In this document: positions 34,491 to 45,487 of the stretch, in pieces
Numbering within the stretch: position 1 is the first letter of the stretch
Layout: every line of letters starts with the position of its first letter
Assembly: GCF_028009165.1 (NCBI RefSeq)
Contig: NW_026611615.1
Coordinates: 186,001-250,000 of the forward strand
Reading direction: 5' to 3'
Source of the DNA: Akanthomyces muscarius
Lineage: Eukaryota > Ascomycota > Sordariomycetes > Hypocreales > Cordycipitaceae
Length of the DNA: 64,000 nucleotides
Made by a program: the position numbers and the translations under genes
Notes under the pieces: generated by a model
What the model saw: the letters and a program-made list of their open reading frames with translations, nothing else
Told to the model about the DNA's origin: nothing
The model's database searches: none

Positions 34491-34941
34491 TGCCTGTTTG
34501 CCTGCTTTTTCAGCAGACGGAGGATGCAGCAGCGTGAAAAAATCCAAATAGTATTTATAGCCAAGTGCAAATAAGGTCGATTATAAGAGTACGTAGTTGA
34601 AACGAGATTTAAATAATTTAGCCGCGCCGCTACGAGTCCCGTCAAATCCTGTTCTGAGAGCGAGAGTGATGTAGCATGCCAAGCCGCCCTGCCAAACACC
34701 AGTATCAATGTCCGATTTGACACGCCACAGCGCATCGTTACAGCGTCTTCACCCCTGCTGCTGTCCCTCCAAGGGGGCCCATCCGATACAAGGCCTCGTC
34801 ACAGGACGGTCGCAATGAATCGTGATTCAACTGAGATGCTGCTCAATTCTTATCCAATCCTCTCTTCACCAATCCCTAGTTTTCTCACAGTCAACTCTGA
34901 TACTTTCCGACTCCCTCACCAACCACATGCCACGTATCATC

Positions 34942-34949
34942 TATATAAA
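34942..34949 (+). promoter_or_regulatory. TATA box without an assigned gene
   Basis: TATATAAA followed about 130 bp later by long CT-rich runs, the usual look of a fungal leader. No convincing coding region follows, so it may drive a non-coding transcript or be chance. Confidence 0.35.
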
Positions 34950-35010
34950 CGGTCGAAACTCTCATCAAGACGGTTGCTTGCTTTTGCCCACATCGCACCG
35001 AGCATTCTTG

Positions 35011-35041
35011 CTAGGTACCTACCTAGCTATCTAGGTACCTA
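35011..35041. repeat. Clustered CTAGGTACCT palindromes
   Basis: Two copies of the palindrome-like decamer CTAGGTACCT (35011-35020 and 35031-35040) flank ACCTAGCTAT. Related CCTAGGTA/GTACCTA motifs recur near 53680-53890 and 54090. Function unknown. Confidence 0.6.
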
Positions 35042-35603
35042 TTGCGGACTCTTCATTCCCCCATCACCACCAGACCACCAGTACTCACCCACCCTCACTA
35101 GCCACGATTTTCTTCTTCTCACCACTTTTCTTTTCTGCTTGCCCTCCCTCCTACCTCTTTGCATCAGACACATCGGAAAAAGTTTATGCTCCACCCCTTT
35201 CAACCGGCCGATGCTTGCGCGTCCCACCTCCTTCGCTAGCACGGCTAGCAACCAGACTAATAAACAACACCATTGGTCTCTCACAGCCACACAGCCAGTG
35301 CGCACCGCGATCAAAACTGCGGCCGAACATCCCCATCGGACTTTGTTTCAAAACACCAAGACGGCAAACAGAAAGCCGGTGGCGGTTTTTATTTCTGTAG
35401 ACTCCACGACCGCCAAGACGACGCCAACGCTCTTGGCCTTTTGCCACAAGCACACATTGTAGAACACTGACAACTGGTTGGAACGCGGCACACGCCACAC
35501 CAAAAATACTGATGATGATTAGTTGGTCTAAACCAAGGTGGCAGTGCACAATAGACTCTGCACAAAAAGCTGCCCGCAGTGCCGCACCACGGTATCAAAA
35601 CAT

Positions 35604-35751
35604 CCCATGGGCAATGGTGCCATGATCGGCAATTGCCCCAATGGGTCCTGCGCCGATCTAGTCTCGCACTCTCCAGATGGCAATTTTCCACTACTGGTAC
35701 ACACTGGCAATTGTCAATTGGGCAAATGAACCTGGCACCATTGGGCGGGCG
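35604..35751. repeat. Imperfect inverted repeat with CCAAT-type motifs
   Basis: The left arm contains CAATGGTGCCA at about 35612-35622 and the right arm its exact complement TGGCACCATTG at 35733-35743. Inner copies of GGCAATTG occur on both sides (about 35628-35635 and 35706-35713). The whole is about 145 bp. It could be a hairpin element or simply a cluster of CCAAT-box sites. Confidence 0.5.
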
Positions 35752-37808
35752 ATGAGCGACTAGTGAAACAGCAAGCGGGAGCGTTGAACAAGCTCGAGCT
35801 GCTGCCGCCGTCGCCAACTCAACCGCCGTTCTACGATTTCGCAACACCTCAGTCGAGTTACACTCGTCGTTTTTTACTCAATTGGCATCTGACAGCGCTA
35901 ATTGACCCAGAATGCGGACAGCGCCCAGCCTTTTCTCACTTTCCTCCTTCTCTAGCCAATTTTTTTTTTATTCGCCACGCCACCACCGGCAACTTACATC
36001 CGCGCATTCCGTCCGTTCCTGTAGGCCAAGCCCGCCCATTTGATACGAGTTCGCCTTGTGTAGTTTTTCTTTAAACCGTCTTGGCTCTTCAGCCTCTCTT
36101 TGCTTCCCCATCTCGGAAGAAGCTCGGAAGAAGAAAAAGAGTCCGACACGTTGTACTGCGCCGCCGTGACATGGCAGGTCTCACAGCGTGCGTGTGCAGA
36201 GCGAAAAAGTCGCCACGTAACTTGTAATACTGGCAGCCCATGCTTGGCAATACAACGCCCCCGTATTCCTTGATGTCGGCGAAGAAAAAAACCCATGCTT
36301 GGCTGCATGACGCTAAATAGAAAGGAAGAAAACTTCAAGGAGAGAGGAAATGCCAATAGCTCACCACATGCTAGCGTGCCGTTCTCAATGTTCCAGATGC
36401 GCCTCCCTCTCTTTACCGGCAACGAAAGCCCCCCTTTTGTCACTTGCTCCAACCACGTAAGTTTCTCTCCCCTACCCACCACCGCTGTAGTTCGGTTGGG
36501 CAAATGCAAGGTAAAATAAGCATTTGCGTTCCGGATTTCTTCCTGGTTTGATTTTGCCCCTCATCGTGGGTTTGGTGTCACTGAACGGACCGGGATGTCG
36601 TTGGCAGTGTGGAACATCTTTGGCAACTTGTCAGGTCACACATGACATCAGGAGCGCACGCTTCGGCCAGATGCGAGATTTATTAGGCGGTACATTTGCA
36701 CAATCCGTTGGTGTCATCCCGTCCTGATCCTGACGACTTTGCGATATGTCGTCTCCCGTCTCTTTCTGTAACGGCGCCCGCCCGTGTCCTCCCCCTGCGT
36801 ATTAGACACAACCCCGACCTACTGGTAATTCAATTGGCCCCCAAAACACGTTTACTGGTATTGTTAGTTACGGCTCCTCCCTCCATCGCCCTGCAGGCGA
36901 CCCATAGAATAGTGTCATGCATTGTCACTCGCCAGGTGGCCCTCGCTCTCGCTCTGTCTCTCTCTCTTCGTGTCGTGCAATGACCTCCGTCTTTCCCGCT
37001 TTGCAACAACAAGTAGGGCGAGCGAATGAGACCGTCAGCCCATCCCACCAAATGTCCCTGGACAATTGCGTGGTACAAGACACGCACACTGTAATCGCCG
37101 ACAGGTCCATTATCTCGCACCTTGTCGGCAATGGTTCTGGCCCTTGCTGGCCAGGTCAAGCACGTGTCTGCACGCGGCCACGAGCGCTCATTCTGCAAAA
37201 GCCTCGTTCCCCGGAGCAAAGCGAACCACTCTCGATATTAATACGACCGAGCATGGGTGATGAAGCCTTGTCGTGGCTGACCAGTGGAGACGGTAAAATT
37301 GCCTAATAATATTGAATTGATGAATCTGATGTGGACTCGACGCATGCCTGCCCTTCCGCCCGCTAGCGTCGTCCAGTCGATGTGGCGGGGTCTGGGGAGC
37401 TTCTTCCCTTCGTGATAGCCCGGCGGCAGAATACGAGATGGCTCCAGGTGCAAAATACAAAATACGGCAGGGCTGCGAACAGGGCGCAGAAGCTGTCACT
37501 GCAGCAAGAATCTGGGGTTGCTTGGCGTACAGGCTGATGCGCATCTAGCAGAGGACCTAATCGGAAAACACAGAGAATCGTCCCCGACCAACTATCGCAT
37601 ACCAGTGCATAATTTACAGAGCAAGAGAAATCATCCCACCGATATCGCCGACTCCTATAACCCAGCATAGCCTATATATTTCCAAACTCCAACCACAGAA
37701 TAAAGTTTCTCCCGACCATCCCACATTCCTTGCTCGTAAGCCTCATCGTCACTCGTAACTTCACCAAGTCCAGCTTCACTGTAGCGTCGATATCCCTCGC
37801 CCATCTCC

Positions 37809-39020
37809 TCACGTCTCCATGGTGCTCACGTCCGTCTCCTCCACGCGCCACATGTACCACATGAACAAGCTCCGATAGGGAGCGAACCTGTCCGACAAGT
37901 CCACCATGTCCTGCTCCGACATGTACTTCCACTTGCCGCCCTTGTTCCGCAGCTTGGCCACGTCGCGTCCCACAAACGCCGCCATGCCGCGCTGCACGCC
38001 CAGGTCGCCCAGCGAGAAGACGTCCATGCGCTTGAGCCCAAAGCACGCAAACATCTCGACCGACCATCGGCCCAGCCCGCGCACCGCAATCAGCCTCTCC
38101 AGCACCTCCTCGTACGGCGCGTCCTGCAGCATCTGCGCGCTCAGCTCCCCCGACGTGAACTTTTCCGCCAGCCCCTGGATGTACTCGGCCTTGCGCTGCG
38201 ACAGGCCCGCCGTCCGCAGCTTCTCGAGGGGCGTGGCGGCCACCTCGGACGGGTGAGGGAATCTGGTGGTGGTGGTGGCGCCGTCAGCATCGTTGGCGAA
38301 GAGGGCGACAAACTTGTTCTTGATGGACTTGGCCGCCGCGCCAGAGACTTGCTGCGAGATGATGCCGCTCGAGATGCTCTCAAACGGATCGACCTTTTCG
38401 GCCAGGCCTTCGGGCGAAAAGGCGCGGCATGTGTGCTTCTCAACGAGGGGCCGCATGCGCTCGTCGACGCTGATGAGATGGTCGCACGCTTCTTGTAAAA
38501 GGTTCTGCGTCGTCGTCTTGCCCCGGCCCTTGGACGGCGACGGCGGTTCCTCATCGCGCGGCGCAATCAGCCGCGACGTCTCGGGTGACAGCAGCATCGC
38601 ATTGGTGCCGCGCGGGTTGGCAAGGCGAGCGACCGCCGCCGGCTTGGGCGTCTGCATGCCTTTGTTAAAGGCTGGCTCGGCAATGATTCCCACCGCGCTG
38701 GGGGTGGGCGTCAGCGGCGGGGGCGTAATGATGCGCTTCTTCTTGGGCGTCGAGGGTGCTTCGCCTTTGGGCTTTGCATCGGCCTTGCGCTTGCGACCAT
38801 TGGTTGTGGGTGCAGCGGGCGCGGCCGGCGGAGGCATCGCCTCGCTGGCGGCACTTAGCCGTGAGGATCGCCTTGTCCCAGCCATTGTAGCAATTTTGAA
38901 TGCCCGCAACTGTATTTTCGAGCTCTTCGCAGCTTGTGCCGCGATTTTGCCTCGAGCCTGTGACGTATGTCGCAGTGTGAGAGCTAGGGTTTGGAGAGTG
39001 AATGAACGTCCCGCAATCAT
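37809..39020 (-). CDS. mag1: DNA-3-methyladenine glycosylase II (AlkA/Mag1 type)
   Basis: Base-excision repair enzyme removing alkylated purines. Single exon of 403 codons. An N-terminal basic, disordered region (residues about 46-140, with KRKADAKPKGEAPSTPKKKR as a likely nuclear signal) precedes the HhH-GPD domain. Key parts: SISSGIISQQVSGAAAKSI, the helix-hairpin-helix VRGLGRWSVEMFA, and the catalytic Asp339 in FSLGDLGVQRG. Two starts are possible: 39020, or the ATG at 38885 (residue 46, MAGTRRSSRLS). The extra 45 residues are basic and acid-free, resembling a mitochondrial presequence, so both starts might be used for two compartments; that is inference. Confidence 0.92.
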   Translation of the reverse strand: MIAGRSFTLQTLALTLRHTSQARGKIAAQAAKSSKIQLRAFKIATMAGTRRSSRLSAASEAMPPPAAPAAPTTNGRKRKADAKPKGEAPSTPKKKRIITPPPLTPTPSAVGIIAEPAFNKGMQTPKPAAVARLANPRGTNAMLLSPETSRLIAPRDEEPPSPSKGRGKTTTQNLLQEACDHLISVDERMRPLVEKHTCRAFSPEGLAEKVDPFESISSGIISQQVSGAAAKSIKNKFVALFANDADGATTTTRFPHPSEVAATPLEKLRTAGLSQRKAEYIQGLAEKFTSGELSAQMLQDAPYEEVLERLIAVRGLGRWSVEMFACFGLKRMDVFSLGDLGVQRGMAAFVGRDVAKLRNKGGKWKYMSEQDMVDLSDRFAPYRSLFMWYMWRVEETDVSTMET

Positions 39021-40329
39021 GCACAGTAGAGCTCCGTGCGACGCTGATTTTCGTATATGCAGATGGTGATGTATTCGGGAATGGTACTGATGGCTTCTCG
39101 AGCCCCTGGCGATGTAAAGACACAGTTCAATGGATGGTGACAGGTCAGGATACAGATGACAAATTGTGAGATTTCACGCCGTCTGGAAGGCAGCTCGGGA
39201 GCTCTACTAGTGTCATATCAGCTCTGGGCGTTCTTGAGCCTAGCTTCTGTTGATTCGGCCTACCGTGCTACCCTACATTTATGCGCAAATTGTTGTTCTC
39301 ACCGATCAGGCCGTTGAGAATGGAAACGAAATTAAAAGGCTCGTGTCACAGATACCTTAATCATTTTTTAGTTTTCAATATCTTACCTTCACCTAAATCG
39401 GCTCTTGAGGCGGATAAAGTCGTGGTGAAACTGGCGAGTACAGAGCCAGACCATCCGGGATTACCATAGTCTCAGCTTTTAGGGTCTCCCACTGCCTTAC
39501 TACAGACGAAAAAGGCCATTGCGGCAGTCATTATTGGCCAGCTTAATCTGTCTTATCGGACGCGCTGGCTGCATACCGAAAACCCCGACCGTAACTAAGT
39601 CCATCAAGCTGGCCGACTGACGACGCGCAGAACAGGGCAACGATTCAAGCTGCAACTATCTTTATTAAAAATTCAAGCATAGCGTCCTTGTCCTTGCATG
39701 ACTTGTTTAGTATGCGTTTTAGTGATTGCTACTTTGTTATAGCGCCTTGTCTTCTCTTGAAAGGGGCGAAGCAGGTTGAGCTAAATTTGGACAAGCGCAC
39801 TCCGTACCGATGCGGACGAGCCAAGCGGGTACTTGACCGGTACATGTGGTGTACATTTTCATGATAGCTTGTTGCGTGACTGACCATGTACCTACAGGTA
39901 CATCGAAGCTTCAAGCTTTTTTTCCTTCCCGTCGATAGTGGACGAGCCACGTTCTACCACATCAAGGCTCAAAGTCTCTCCTGATAGCCAGCGCTGCCGT
40001 TTTCTGCCTCATCAACGCCACTTCTTTGGTCTGCCCAGTTTCGTCCCAGTTGGCTTTCGACACCGACCTGAGGTCCAGCTTCTTTTCCCCCTCACGCCTC
40101 TATTGATCGCGTCCACTCGTTTTCTCCTTACCCGCCCACGCCGTTCGTTACGCCAGCTCACCCGTCGATACAACCACCCCTTATCTTTTGAGGCGTGTCA
40201 AAGACTACGATCGATATCCGCCTCTTCGAGTGTTAGCACGGCGACAACCCGACCACGGCGTAACATCCCGCAGAACCGCCATCATTCATCCCGTTTCTGC
40301 CCAGAGGTGGTGACAGTAAACCGCCCAGC
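39021..40329. other. Divergent intergenic region, glycosylase and MNN9
   Basis: Holds the glycosylase promoter and a pyrimidine-rich plus-strand leader of MNN9 (about 40000-40320). Frames seen there start at GTG or lack family resemblance. No gene called. Confidence 0.5.
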
Positions 40330-41767
40330 ATGCTTCTTCCCAAAGGTGGCCTCAACTGGAAGGCCGCGCAGTCCAAGCTTCCCCCTTCGCGGGCTATCTT
40401 GAACCTCGTTGCGCGCAAACGAGTCATCGTCCTCGCTGCTATCATCACAGCCTTAGTTTTGCTATGGCGCGGCGTGTCTAATTCTGCGTCCGAGATGCAA
40501 AGGTACACATCCATTCTCTTGCACTGGCCGTCCTGCCTCCCTTGATCGCGCCATCGCTAACCCCTCTGCAGCTTCTATTGCTGGGGCCCGTCTAAGTCGC
40601 CCATGGACATGACAGCAAACGACTATGCCAGATGGAATGCTCATCTGCAAACACCCGTTCTCTACAACCCCCACGCGCCGATCGAGGTCAACTCCACCAG
40701 CATTCAGCACGTCAACCTGAACCCCATCACCTCCACCACCAAGGCCATCACCAACGAAGAGCGAGTTCTCATCCTAACTCCCCTCAAGGATGCCTCCAAA
40801 TTCTTGCCGAAATACTTTGACCTGCTCGCCAAGCTGACGTACCCCCACCACTTGATCGACCTGGCCTTCCTCATTTCGGACTCGGAAGACGACACCCATG
40901 CCGCCCTCGCTGCCGAGCTGGACCGCATCCAGAGCCGACCCGACAAGGTCCCGTTCCGAAGCGCTGTCGTTGTTGAAAAAGACTTTGGCTACAAGTTGAG
41001 CCAGGACATCGAGGAGCGACACGCGTTTGCGGCTCAGGCCCCTCGCCGCAAGGCCATGGCCAGAGCTCGCAACTACCTCCTCTACTCCGCCCTTAAGCCT
41101 GAGCATTCTTGGGTATACTGGCGTGACTCTGACATTGAAGAAAGCCCCGACACCTTGATTGAGGACTTCATCGCCCACGACAAGGACGTCGTTGTACCTA
41201 GTATGTTTCATGGGTGATGCAAAGTTATGCAATGCTAACCAATGTCAGACATTTGGTTCCATCGTTACGAGCAAAATGGTCACGACATTGAGGGACGATG
41301 TAAGTGACTCGTATGCAGTTTTGCTGTGCTAGGACTAACACTGTTCAGTCGACTACAACTCGTGGGTCGAGTCGAACCAAGCCCTTGCTCTGGCCAAGAA
41401 GCTGGACAAGGACACTGTCATTGTCGAAGGTAAGCATCGGACCGAACAACGATTTTGATCGGTCGACTAACTGTCCGCAGGATACAAGCAATTCAGGACT
41501 GGCCGAACGTACATGTGCCTCATGGGAGACCGCAACCAGAACAGGGACGAAGAGCTCGAACTTGATGGTATTGGCGGTGTCAGCATTCTCGTCAAGGCAG
41601 ATGTCCACAGATCGGGAGTCAACTTCCCTGCCTACGCCTTTGAGAACCAAGCCGAGACGGAAGGCTTCGCCAAAATGGCCAAGCGCGCCGGCTACACCGT
41701 CGTTGGTCTTCCCAATTATGTTGTCTGGCACAAGGACACGGACGAGAAGTTTGCCAAGGACAAATAA
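40330..41767 (+). CDS. MNN9: Golgi alpha-mannosyltransferase, MNN9/ANP1 family
   Basis: Subunit of the Golgi mannan polymerase that extends the N-glycan mannose backbone. Five exons: 40330-40502, 40572-41200, 41249-41299, 41349-41429, 41481-41767, giving 406 aa with all phases consistent. It is a type II membrane protein: a short basic cytoplasmic end, one transmembrane segment (about residues 31-47, VIVLAAIITALVLLW), and a luminal catalytic domain with RVLILTPLKDA at its start and the metal-binding DxD in YWRDSDIEESP (about residue 243). The conserved C-terminal segments NIWFHRYE and GLPNYVVWHKDTDE agree with the family. Among the family, length and sequence favour MNN9 over VAN1/ANP1. Confidence 0.92.
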
Positions 41768-42977
41768 GAAGGCGCCAGCAAAACTCGATTACGACATGCC
41801 ACGCAACATTAATACACCCCCACAGCACTCTCCCAGTGCCACATACTGACAGCCTCGTCTTTGAGAAAAAGACTGATGGCGTCCGGTGTGGGCAAGGACG
41901 ATGCATTCATTCAGTAAATACGACATGGCGACTTTCTATTCTTTTTGACAATCCTCTTTGCAACGTTTTATTAGACTAGCGCCTGCTCTTGGGGAGCACG
42001 GCGACGGCTTTGGGTATGCACCACACCACGTCAGAACGATACTTTTTTTAAAGCGCTTAATGGTGGTGCGGCCGGGGCGACTTGGAATTTTTGGTAATTT
42101 GGATTTGGTCCGGAAGGAAGTGGTGTATGGAAAACAGTGATGCTGGTCAAGCAGGCTTTTATGTTTGCTGTACTATGAGGGCTGGCTGCCATTTGGCCAT
42201 CTTCTTGGCGGCTACCGAGCCTTTGTTGGCAAACTCTCTACCTGGAGAGGAAGCGATGAAAGCGCTGGACCTGGAGTGTTATTTTAGGAGTTTCAGGATA
42301 TTTGTTAAACATGCATTCAACTTAAATTCACTGGCGTCTACTCTGTACATGTGTACTTATGTAAGGTACTAGAGATTCATTTATTTACACCACCAGGAGC
42401 GCAACGAACCATTAAGTATATTGGGGCGGTAAAAGTGTGAGACATGAAAATGGTATAATCATTTTATTGTATGTTTTCTACATCATTTTCCTTGTCCGTG
42501 ATCTGATGCTCATGGCTGGCATGCCATATCTATCACTCGGTGGCGTCACATGATCCGTGGCAAAACATCGGATACCCGTCTGGCACGCCAGCGCCTTCGT
42601 CATAACCCCAGCAGCGACCTACCACGCGGCCCAGGCACAGGCAGCCGTCATCCATAGTTGCTTTTAATCTTAACCGACCTACATACCACCGCGAGTCGTC
42701 TGTTGCGACCGAACTTGTTCGTCTCAACAGACACATCCGCCGAGCACGACGATACATCTAGTCCGACGTGTGCCTCTTCTTCCGTTGCTCTGACGCCGAG
42801 TTACCCCACCATATACAGTGGGAGAGCAGCCAGGCCGCCCGCCTTTTGCGATTCGATCGAGAACACGACAGCCACGGCAGCAAGAGCCATCTCTGACGAT
42901 ACGACCAGCTTTCGTCGCCGAGAGCTTTTGTAAACTCAAGTCCTCGCGACACAAGACCACAGCAACCAGACGATATC
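41768..42977. other. Intergenic, MNN9 3' region and SNF7 promoter
   Basis: AT-rich 3' region, then a GC-richer stretch (42540-42970) that is SNF7 promoter and leader. No gene seen. Confidence 0.5.
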
Positions 42978-43856
42978 ATGTGGGGCTGGTTCGGCGGCGG
43001 CGGTTCGGCGCAGAACCGCAAAGACTCGCCCAAGAATGCGATCCTGGGCCTGCGCTCGCAGCTGGATATGCTGCAGAAGCGCCAGACGCACCTGGAGAAC
43101 CAGATCTCCGACCAAGACGCCACAGCGCGCAAGCACGTGGCGGCCAACAACACAAGTGGTAAGCCGGACATGATCCCAGGAGAAGGGGCGGAGAAATTTG
43201 GAAAACGGGGAAAACCGAAACTAATAGATGTGAATTCACAGCGGCCAAGGCAGCGCTGAGACGGAAAAAGGCGCACGAGCGCTCGCTGGAGCAGACAGAG
43301 GCGCAGATTGGCACGCTAGAGCAGCAGATCAACGCCATCGAGTCGGCCAACATTAACCGCAGCACGCTGCAGGCCATGGAGAATGCCAGCGCGGCCATGA
43401 AGAACATTCACGGCAAGCTTACACCGGAAAAGGTGGACGAGACCATGTATGTGATTTTCCCAACCGTGGAAGTGGGCTGGATATTGGCGAGGGAAAAACG
43501 TATGCTAACACGAAGGTCAAGGGACAAAATCCGCGAGCAAAACGAACTCAGCGACGAAATCGTCAACGCCCTCACGTCATCGAGCCTCAGCAACGCCGTC
43601 GACGAGCAAGATTTGGAGGACGAGCTGGACCAGCTGCAGCAGGAGCAGCTCGACGAGGCGATGCTCAAGACGGGCACAGTCCCAGTACTGGCCTCGCCTC
43701 CCAGCCAAGATCGTGAGTTGCCTGCCACGCTATACTACGAAAAAAAATGTGCTAACGCGGAATGCAGCCGTCTCCAACCGACCACAGGCCGCCGCGCAGA
43801 AGGAAGACGACGAGGAAGAAGAGCTGCGCAAGCTGCAGGCCGAAATGGCCATGTAA
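42978..43856 (+). CDS. SNF7: ESCRT-III subunit SNF7 (VPS32)
   Basis: Polymer-forming ESCRT-III protein that drives membrane scission into multivesicular bodies and, in moulds, also takes part in ambient-pH signalling. Four exons: 42978-43158, 43242-43446, 43522-43712, 43768-43856, giving 221 aa. The N-terminus MWGWFGG is the membrane-inserting start; basic helices with KAALRRKKAHERSLEQ follow, then NIHGKLTPEKVDETMDKIREQ, and an acidic C-terminal half ending in EEEELRKLQAEMAM. For exon 3, the acceptor at 43521 is chosen over one six bases upstream because it restores ETMDKIREQ and lies a normal distance from the branch point. Confidence 0.93.
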
Positions 43857-45487
43857 ATGGCGGGCCACTGCGAAACGCCAACCGCTTATCCCACTATCCG
43901 TTGACTATTTTACCCCATACTTCTGGCGTTGGCGTTGTCTTTCTTTTTGAGTACCCTGTTGATGGAAAGGAGACGGAATCGAGGATGAATGGGCAGTCGT
44001 GGTATTCTGCTTGTCAGGGTTGTCGCTGCTAGAGGCCCGTACATGGATGGCGTTGCTGTGGTATGTGGCGCGCCGGATCGTCTGAGCATAGCCCTGAGTT
44101 TGTTTGTCTTCTGGACCCTTTATACGACGTCTTCCTTTTTTTAACATGTTATCTTTTTTGTGGTAGAAGATCTAGAAATTTTATGAACGATTTTCGTGTC
44201 ACAATGTGCCTCCCGCCCTGCGAGGGGTTCCCAACAGCGAGGCTGGCTGCGCTACATGCCTCGGTCTGCCTCGCAAAAAGTCAAGCCTGGCCAAACTGCA
44301 ACACGTTGATTCCCGTCTCGTCCTACATCACACATGGGGCCTGGTGGCGCGTTTCACAGGCTGCAAGACACCCAGGCTGACGGGGAGCCGTCGACGACCA
44401 ATCAAGCCAGCCCCAGCGAGGTACACGCTAAACAGGTTCAAGCCAAGCCACGACACATCGAATCACGATCAAAAGCCCACCACTTTTTATGGTTACTCTA
44501 ATCCATCTACAGAGCTGCCTGATTCAATGATGCTTATTCAATTCTTCTTCCTCTTCAGAATATTCGGACAAGAAAGTTGCTGTATTTCCTCGAGAATGAC
44601 GTGCGACAATCGGCACACAAGCGGCCGGGAGGGCGGGGAGCTGAATGTGTGCTGGGCGCTTAAACAGCAAAAGTTGGGCGGTTAGCCACAGCTTGGCCAC
44701 GACAGAGTGCATTGCATAGACCACCCCTGTCGATTCACGTCCATTTTAGTGCCTTTTCATGCAGTATGATGACTAGGCATTGTTCGAAGCGCTTTCCTCT
44801 CTGCCTCTCTCCCATCGTCATACCCCCCGCCTCCACACACACTGCCATCTGGTGTCCTTGCCGACTCTGCATTCCCCTTCCAGGCAAAGTGCCCTTTTCT
44901 TTGGGCTCGGCGGCAAGCATGTCAGTCGATAGGCTGAGATGAGGGCTGTTATATGGGCGGGTCGCGACCTACGTGAGAGGCGTGTGAGCGAGAGATGATG
45001 TTGGCGGACTAAGAAGATGGCATTCCCCTCTCATTCTTCCTTTTCCTCTCTCTTGTTTGACAGCCTCTTGTTCTTCTCACCATTGATTCACTGTACCTAT
45101 AGACGACCATTTTATTTCATTTGTTTCGTCTTTCAAGCGCGTTTGATATATACACATTTTACACATTGACTGTATTTCTTTGTTTACGTTTTTTTGTGTC
45201 ATCTGTTTCTAGCCGCCTGAACCTCTCACGGACAACGAACATCTCTACCCGACGGATTCGCACGAAAAAAAGGGCATCACACACAGCCGTGATTCGCGAC
45301 ACGATCATATTATCGGCATCTTGAATATAACAACGACAAGGAGAGGTTGAGATGTGCCCACGGCAACAGGCCATGCACTAAATCTTCCGTCCTCACAACC
45401 CCCCAAGTACGACCGATTTTACTCTCACTTACACCCTGAAGTCGTTTTGGCGCTGACAGGCTCGAAAGATCTGCATCGCAACAGAAC
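43857..45487. other. 1.6-kb intergenic region, no gene seen
   Basis: Contains the SNF7 3' UTR and the promoter and leader of the membrane protein at 45488. Short frames on both strands lack support. Confidence 0.5.

Larger units (their letters stand above)
32912..37808. other. 4.9-kb region without a convincing gene
   Basis: Lies between the ECM33 start and the 3' end of the DNA glycosylase. The first kilobase is pyrimidine-rich on the minus strand and should be ECM33 leader and promoter. A TATA box with CT-rich sequence after it (34942 onward) suggests a plus-strand transcription start, but the longest frame there (about 200 codons) looks non-coding. CCAAT-type motifs and an imperfect palindrome lie at 35604-35960. 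CT-rich sequence recurs at 36940-36970. A non-coding RNA is possible. Confidence 0.45.

Noticed and set aside
34815..35462. 215-codon plus-strand frame in the gene-poor region
   Set aside because: Composition follows CT-rich leader sequence; no family resemblance, splice support or domain.
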